Positions 14,710 to 19,018 of a stretch of 19,018 nt of DNA are shown here, piece by piece. The notes beneath the pieces were generated by a model. It was not told where the DNA came from. It did no database searches and saw only the letters and a list, made by a program, of their open reading frames with translations. Each line of letters opens with the position of its first letter. The stretch's first letter is position 1. The translations under genes and the position numbers were made by a program. This stretch comes from an uncultured Oceanobacillus sp. (lineage in GTDB: Bacteria > Bacillota > Bacilli > Bacillales > Amphibacillaceae), in the NCBI GenBank assembly GCA_938004015.1, contig CALKWU010000023.1:1-19018 (forward strand), read 5' to 3'.

Positions 14710-15903
14710 ATGAGCAAGAAAAATCGTACAATATTCAAAACTTGGTTCGAAATTTTACTCGTTGCCACGAGACTCGGGCTGACTTCATTTGGCGGTCCGA
14801 TTGCCCATTTAGGATACTTCCATGAAGAGTATATCCGCAGACGAAAATGGATGGACGAAAAAAGCTATGCCGATTTAGTTGCGCTTTGTCAATTTCTGCC
14901 CGGACCGACGAGCAGTCAAGTCGGTATAGGAATCGGCGTCATGCGCGGCGGTCTATTTGGAGGCATCATTTCTTTCCTCGGCTTTACCCTTCCATCCGTC
15001 ATCGCACTCATCCTCTTCGCATTATTTTTGAATACGTTTGGCATCGAGGATTCCGGCTGGATCAACGGCTTGAAAATCGTCGCTGTTGTCGTTGTCGCCC
15101 ATGCGGTCATTGGGATGGGTAAAAATTTCACCCCGGACATCCAAAGGAAAACAATCGCTTTATTCGCAGTCATCGTCACATTAATATGGCAAACAGCTTA
15201 CACACAAATTGCCGTCATCTTCCTTGCTGGAATAGTTGGCTACTTCCTTTTTCAACAAGGGAAAAGTGGCGACGAAAACCCGGCTGCAACTTTTCCGATA
15301 TCCCGACGATTGGGAACGATATGCCTTTCATTATTTTTCGGCATTCTCATCTTGTTGCCGATGTTACGCACGGTGACATCCTCCCAATGGATCGCTTTAT
15401 TCGACAGTTTTTACCGTTCCGGTGCGCTCGTATTCGGAGGAGGGCACGTCGTCCTGCCGTTATTGGAACAGGAATTTGTTCCTGTAGGATGGATCAGAGA
15501 ACAGGAGTTTCTTTCCGGCTATGGAGCAACACAAGCAGTGCCTGGTCCATTGTTCACTTTTGCCGCTTATATCGGTGCTGTCATCAATGGCTGGCAAGGC
15601 GGGTTATTTGCGACTTTTGCGATCTTTTTACCTGCCTTCCTACTCATATTAGGAACCCTTCCGTTTTGGGATGCTTTGAGAAAACATTCGAAAATCAAGG
15701 GAGCCTTGATGGCTGTCAATGCTTCCGTTGTCGGAATTTTAATCGCCGCACTGTATCATCCGATTTGGACGAGCGCCGTCCACTCCCCGGTGGATTTTGC
15801 ATTGACGGCCCTTTTATTCAGTATGCTCGCTTTTTGGAAGCTTCCACCGTGGATCGTCGTTTCGACCGGTGCTGTTGGTGGTATGCTCATTTCTTATATG
15901 TAA
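14710..15903 (+). CDS. chrA: Chromate transporter ChrA, long two-domain form
   Basis: A membrane protein of the CHR family that exports chromate, or imports it in some relatives. It has two homologous domains. The first contains GLTSFGGPIAHLGYFHEEYI, RRRKWMDEKSYADLVALCQF and LPGPTSSQVGIGIG. The second contains SGALVFGGGHVVLPLLEQEF, ATQAVPGPLFTFAAYIGA and hydrophobic helices to the C-terminus. The frame is open from an ATG at 14677 (408 residues). The ATG at 14710 (397 residues) is nearer to a purine-rich GGGAG, though at a long 13-base spacing, so the start is uncertain. A TATAAT near 14662-14667 would start transcription around 14674, also favouring the later start. It diverges from arsC, and a strong terminator follows. 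Confidence 0.92.
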   Translation: MSKKNRTIFKTWFEILLVATRLGLTSFGGPIAHLGYFHEEYIRRRKWMDEKSYADLVALCQFLPGPTSSQVGIGIGVMRGGLFGGIISFLGFTLPSVIALILFALFLNTFGIEDSGWINGLKIVAVVVVAHAVIGMGKNFTPDIQRKTIALFAVIVTLIWQTAYTQIAVIFLAGIVGYFLFQQGKSGDENPAATFPISRRLGTICLSLFFGILILLPMLRTVTSSQWIALFDSFYRSGALVFGGGHVVLPLLEQEFVPVGWIREQEFLSGYGATQAVPGPLFTFAAYIGAVINGWQGGLFATFAIFLPAFLLILGTLPFWDALRKHSKIKGALMAVNASVVGILIAALYHPIWTSAVHSPVDFALTALLFSMLAFWKLPPWIVVSTGAVGGMLISYM

Positions 15904-15911
15904 AATTTAAA

Positions 15912-15950
15912 AAACCTAAGAAGTATGTACTCCACCCACTTCTTAGGTTT
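15912..15950. terminator. Bidirectional terminator between convergent chrA and alcohol dehydrogenase
   Basis: A 13-bp perfect stem (15912-15924 with 15938-15950) closes a 13-base loop. It begins in an A run and ends with TTT. It lies within a dozen bases of both stop codons and serves both genes. Confidence 0.88.
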
Positions 15951-15962
15951 CATCTTAAGTAT

Positions 15963-16916
15963 TTATTTTTCCATGTTGGCGACTAGACGGCCGGTCACTT
16001 TATTTTCTTCGAGCATCTTGATGCCCTCAGGGATTTCATCAAATGTGATTTCCGTGATTTTAGGATTGACTTTACCGGTTGCAAACAGTTCATAAATTTC
16101 TTCAATATCTTTCTTCGTACCGCCATTGCTTCCAACAAGTGTTGCTTGTTTTGTAATCATGGAAGTCACGTTGATTGTCGTTTCCAATTTACCCATACCA
16201 ACAAGAACGACTTTACCTTGGAATGCAACAGATTCTAAAGCTTCTCTCGTTGTTACATCAAAGCCTGCATAGTCCACAATGACTTCCGGTTCGAACTGAG
16301 CGATTTCTTTTACGTTTTCATAGGCTCCTGCTGCACCTAATTCTAAAGCCAATTCACGGGCTTTCGGGTTCGTGTCGACTGCATAAACAGTAGCTCCTAT
16401 AGCAACGGCAGCTTCCAAAGCGATTTGACCCAGTCCGCCAATACCGATCATACCGACAGTCATCCCTTCTTTTATGCCACCTTTCGTAAACGCAGCATGG
16501 TAAGAAGTCATTCCAGCGTCGGTACCTGCAGCAGCTTGGGCGAAAGAAACGCCTTCAGGAATTCTGACCAAGTCTTCAGCTGGCGCCAAAACTTTTGTTC
16601 CAAATCCACCGTCATAAGCATAGCCTGGAGCCATACCGCTTGGACCAGTTGGACAAACAGCGACTTTGTCACCAACTTTAAAGTCAGTCACTCCTTCACC
16701 AACTTCGCTGATGACACCCGCGACTTCATGCCCCATAATGACAGGCAGTTCTCCAAGTAATTCTTTCCAGCCTGGATCTCTTAAAACACCAACGTCCGAG
16801 TGACAAATACCTGCCACCTTCGTGTCGATAACGACTTTACCTGGTTCAGCTTTCGGATCTTCTTTTTCAACCAATTCTAGCGGTTGATTTGTTTCGACAA
16901 ATTGCCAACCTTTCAT
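15963..16916 (-). CDS. Zinc-type alcohol dehydrogenase without the structural-zinc lobe
   Basis: A medium-chain dehydrogenase/reductase expected to oxidise alcohols or reduce aldehydes with NAD. The 317-residue protein shows catalytic zinc ligands Cys38 (GICHSD) and His63-Glu64 (GHE). The third ligand position appears to be Asp133 in AAGTDAG, where classical enzymes have Cys. The nucleotide fold carries GIGGLG (158-163), and Asp181 at the end of the second strand (YAVDTNPKAR) suggests NAD rather than NADP. The four-cysteine structural zinc loop near residues 90-110 is replaced by a short Gly/Pro-rich stretch (PTGPSGMAPGYAYDGGFG), which explains the length below the usual 340. The start has AAGGAGG seven bases upstream. 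It is a single gene between terminator and pst operon. The true substrate is unknown. Confidence 0.9.
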   Translation of the reverse strand: MKGWQFVETNQPLELVEKEDPKAEPGKVVIDTKVAGICHSDVGVLRDPGWKELLGELPVIMGHEVAGVISEVGEGVTDFKVGDKVAVCPTGPSGMAPGYAYDGGFGTKVLAPAEDLVRIPEGVSFAQAAAGTDAGMTSYHAAFTKGGIKEGMTVGMIGIGGLGQIALEAAVAIGATVYAVDTNPKARELALELGAAGAYENVKEIAQFEPEVIVDYAGFDVTTREALESVAFQGKVVLVGMGKLETTINVTSMITKQATLVGSNGGTKKDIEEIYELFATGKVNPKITEITFDEIPEGIKMLEENKVTGRLVANMEK

Positions 16917-16947
16917 CCTTATTCCTCCTTATGATATTTATACTATT

Positions 16948-16953
16948 ATTATA
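16948..16953 (-). promoter_or_regulatory. Probable -10 box of the alcohol dehydrogenase gene
   Basis: A perfect TATAAT in minus-strand reading lies about 32 bases before the ATG, with only a weak -35 (TTGGTT) 17 bases upstream. A start near 16941 would give a short leader containing the AAGGAGG site. The 270 bases between here and pstB hold no gene that I can recognise, and phoU, often found after pstB, is absent. Confidence 0.5.
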
Positions 16954-17185
16954 ACCCATTAAGGAGAAATAACCAAAGCATTCCACTTGTAATCTATCAT
17001 ATTTTGCTGTAGAATGTTAAATTTTACGAATATGAAAACGATCGCCTTTCCATCTAAAAAAAACTTCAAATGTCAACAGAATCTAGTGAACAACCTAGCA
17101 TCATCTCGTTGATGTCCTCACCAATTCGATCTCCACTTCGAGTCTCGCGCTGGATAACGACATGATCGACATGTACGCCTTCAAA

Positions 17186-17959
17186 TTACCCAAACTTCCC
17201 AGTAATATAATCTTCCGTTTGTTGTTCTTTCGGGTTTAAAAACAGTTCGTCGGTATCATTCGTTTCAATGACAGAACCGTCCAGGAAGAATGCTGTTTTA
17301 TCCGAGATCCGTGCCGCCTGTTCCATATTATGGGTGACAATCACTACCGTATAATCTTTCCTGAGGTCGTTCATCAACTCTTCCACTTTAAACGTCGCCA
17401 ACGGGTCTAAAGCAGATGTCGGCTCATCCATTAAAATGATTTCCGGTTTCACCGCCATGACCCGAGCAATACAGAGTCGTTGTTGTTGACCACCAGACAG
17501 TCCCATGGCATTCTCATGCAATCGATCTTTCACTTCGTCCCAAAGAGCCGCTTGCCGCAAGCTTTCTTCGACAATTTCCATCAATTTTTTCTTATTCTTG
17601 ATCCCGTTCGCTTTTGGACCATAGGCGACATTATCAAAAATACTGATTGGAAATGGATTCGGCTTTTGAAAAACCATACCTACCGATTTCCGAAGTTCAA
17701 CGACGTCCACATTCGGATCGTAAATATCTTGACCGGCTATCCGTACGGTTCCTTGGACGGATGTTTTAGGTATCAAATCATTCATTCGGTTTAAAACACG
17801 TAAAAACGTTGATTTTCCACATCCGGATGGCCCGATGAGCGCAAAGATTTCATTTTTATAAATATCCAATGAAATATCGTTCAAGGCTTGTGTTTGACCG
17901 TAGAAAAAATTCAATCCTTCAACTTCTATCATCATGTTTTTCTCTTTCTGATCAGTCAT
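17186..17959 (-). CDS. pstB: Phosphate ABC importer ATPase PstB
   Basis: The cytosolic ATPase of the high-affinity phosphate importer PstSCAB. The 257 residues include Walker A GPSGCGKST (43-51), Q-loop VFQKPNPFP, a family-specific stretch IFDNVAYGPKANG, signature LSGGQQQR, Walker B IILMDEPTSALDP and switch VTHNMEQAARISD. This pattern is diagnostic for PstB. The ATG at 17959 has GGGGAG six bases upstream and lies 25 bases after the pstA stop, so it is co-transcribed with pstC and pstA. The expected partner PstS is outside the window. PhoP-type control is known for this operon, but its promoter is not in view. Confidence 0.96.
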   Translation of the reverse strand: MTDQKEKNMMIEVEGLNFFYGQTQALNDISLDIYKNEIFALIGPSGCGKSTFLRVLNRMNDLIPKTSVQGTVRIAGQDIYDPNVDVVELRKSVGMVFQKPNPFPISIFDNVAYGPKANGIKNKKKLMEIVEESLRQAALWDEVKDRLHENAMGLSGGQQQRLCIARVMAVKPEIILMDEPTSALDPLATFKVEELMNDLRKDYTVVIVTHNMEQAARISDKTAFFLDGSVIETNDTDELFLNPKEQQTEDYITGKFG

Positions 17960-17984
17960 GTGAATCTCCCCTTACTTGAGCGAG

Positions 17985-18854
17985 TTATGCAGAAAAACGC
18001 CGTACCAATAATTTGAATAAAGCTTCCGCTGCAAAGTTGATGATCAAGATGAGAATGACGAGAACAGCACCTGCACCAAAAGCCATATCCGTATTTCCTG
18101 TTTCCATTGCCACCAAGTACAAATGTAAAGCGAGTGTTCTACCACCATCAAAAATGGATGTAGCGAGCAGTAGACTTCCACCTAATGTTAACAGAAATGC
18201 TGCCGTTTCTCCTATCACACGCCCGATCGCTAAGATGATACTCGTTGTGATACCAGGTATCGCCAATGGCAAAACCACTTTTTTAATCGTATACCAACGG
18301 GTCGTTCCGAGTGCAAGACTACCCTCTTTCAAATCATTCGGTACACTTCGGAGTGCTTCTTCTGATGCACGGATAATGATCGGCAAAATCATGATGACAC
18401 CTGTCAGACCGCCGGACAAAATCGACCAGCCTCCGGTATAATCCCCAAGGACAATGACAAAGAAAATAAAACCGAACATCCCAAAAATGATTGAAGGGAT
18501 TCCTGCCAATAACTCCGTTGCGAAGCGGAGCGTTTTCTTCAACGGACCATCAGAAATGTATTCATTCAAGAAAATGGCCGTCCCTACTCCAATTGGAGCT
18601 GCAATCAAAATAATGATGGCAACTAAATACACGGTTCCGACAATAGCCGGGAAAACTCCGCCTTCAGCTCCCATACTACGTGGTTCTTCCAATAGAAACT
18701 CCATACTGATCACACTTAGCCCTTGACTCAGTATGTAAAACAAAATAGCTAGAAGGATGACGACGGTAAATGCTGCCGCTAAACTCAACAAAGTAAAGGC
18801 AACCCTTTGGTTTCGCTGCACTCTGATCAAATGATTCGGTTTCACATCAAGCAT
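17985..18854 (-). CDS. pstA: Phosphate ABC importer permease PstA
   Basis: One of two inner-membrane permeases of the phosphate importer. The 289-residue protein has six predicted membrane helices. It carries the PstA signature blocks GGVFPAIVGT, PIGVGTAIFLNEY, ELLAGIPSIIFGMFGF, ALRSVPNDLKEGSLALGTTR (coupling loop) and IGETAAFLLTLGG. The ATG at 18854 is preceded by AAGGAGG eight bases upstream, which lies within the last codons of pstC (3-base gap), so the two are translationally coupled. Confidence 0.96.
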   Translation of the reverse strand: MLDVKPNHLIRVQRNQRVAFTLLSLAAAFTVVILLAILFYILSQGLSVISMEFLLEEPRSMGAEGGVFPAIVGTVYLVAIIILIAAPIGVGTAIFLNEYISDGPLKKTLRFATELLAGIPSIIFGMFGFIFFVIVLGDYTGGWSILSGGLTGVIMILPIIIRASEEALRSVPNDLKEGSLALGTTRWYTIKKVVLPLAIPGITTSIILAIGRVIGETAAFLLTLGGSLLLATSIFDGGRTLALHLYLVAMETGNTDMAFGAGAVLVILILIINFAAEALFKLLVRRFSA

Positions 18855-18857
18855 CGG

Positions 18858-19018
18858 TTACGCCTCCTTCTTTCTGAGTATTAGCGTAACGGAATTGATT
18901 ATAATGACAAAAATAAACAAAATGACACCTGTCGCAAAAAGAGCTTGACGATGTTCTGGTCCGGCATATCCCATTTCAAGTGCAATATTTCCTGTCAACG
19001 TTCGGATCGGAGCAAAAA
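18858..19018 (-). CDS. pstC: Phosphate ABC importer permease PstC, 3' end only
   Basis: The last 52 codons of a gene that continues beyond the right edge. The readable part begins APIRTLTGNIALEMGYAGPE, followed by HRQALFATGV, a final membrane helix (LFIFVIIINSVTLIL) and RKKEA before TAA. This is the typical PstC C-terminus, with the periplasmic loop followed by the last helix. The context directly before pstA and pstB confirms the call. The gene is cut by the window edge, not broken. Confidence 0.9.
   Translation of the reverse strand, partial: FAPIRTLTGNIALEMGYAGPEHRQALFATGVILFIFVIIINSVTLILRKKEA

Noticed and set aside
15186..15986. 266-codon plus-strand frame inside chrA
   Set aside because: It overlaps chrA in another frame, is rich in Arg, Cys and His, and shows no family pattern; the CHR motifs are in the other frame.
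17040..17185. Possible phoU remnant or other gene after pstB
   Set aside because: Translation in all minus frames gives no PhoU-like segment, and no hairpin with a convincing T tail is seen.

Overview
The window looks like chromosome of a low-GC Gram-positive bacterium of the order Bacillales. The gene order Lrp regulator / intracellular gamma-glutamyltransferase-like protein / paired short chromate transporters matches the ywrCDBA block known from Bacillus subtilis. Strong purine-rich ribosome binding sites, TTG starts and T-tailed hairpin terminators fit as well. A Bacillaceae or Planococcaceae member is my guess; the sequence alone does not fix the genus.

Layout. (1) 1-1574: hairpins, two small minus-strand hypothetical genes (one with a strong ribosome binding site, one possibly truncated) and non-coding DNA. 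(2) 1575-6958, minus strand: a complete peptide-type ABC importer in the order permease, permease, lipoprotein, ATPase, ATPase, with a consensus promoter at its head and a strong terminator at its end. (3) 7218-10653: an Lrp/AsnC regulator (minus) diverging from a cytosolic gamma-glutamyltransferase-like enzyme, which is followed by two overlapping short CHR-family chromate transporter genes (plus). A consensus promoter with a palindrome over its -35 box precedes the transferase gene. (4) 10686-12779, minus: a P1B-4 metal-exporting ATPase (PfeT/ZosA type). Its promoter carries a PerR-like box at the start of transcription and Fur-like motifs upstream. (5) 12921-13972, minus: a gene graveyard holding the tail of metQ, a frameshifted piece of metN and an internally deleted flavin disulfide oxidoreductase. 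(6) 14090-15903: arsC (minus) diverging from a full-length two-domain ChrA (plus). (7) 15963-16916, minus: a short zinc-type alcohol dehydrogenase lacking the structural-zinc lobe. (8) 17186-19018, minus: pstB, pstA and the 3' end of pstC of the phosphate importer.

How they fit together. Regions 3-6 concentrate metal and oxyanion handling: three CHR proteins, an Fe/Zn/Co-type efflux ATPase and arsenate reductase. Regions 2 and 3 may form a peptide-scavenging unit, in which peptides (possibly gamma-glutamyl peptides) enter through the ABC importer and are cleaved in the cytosol by the transferase. The Lrp regulator lies between the two divergent transcription units. That link is inferred from position only. 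I found no CRISPR array, rRNA, tRNA, insertion sequence or phage gene.
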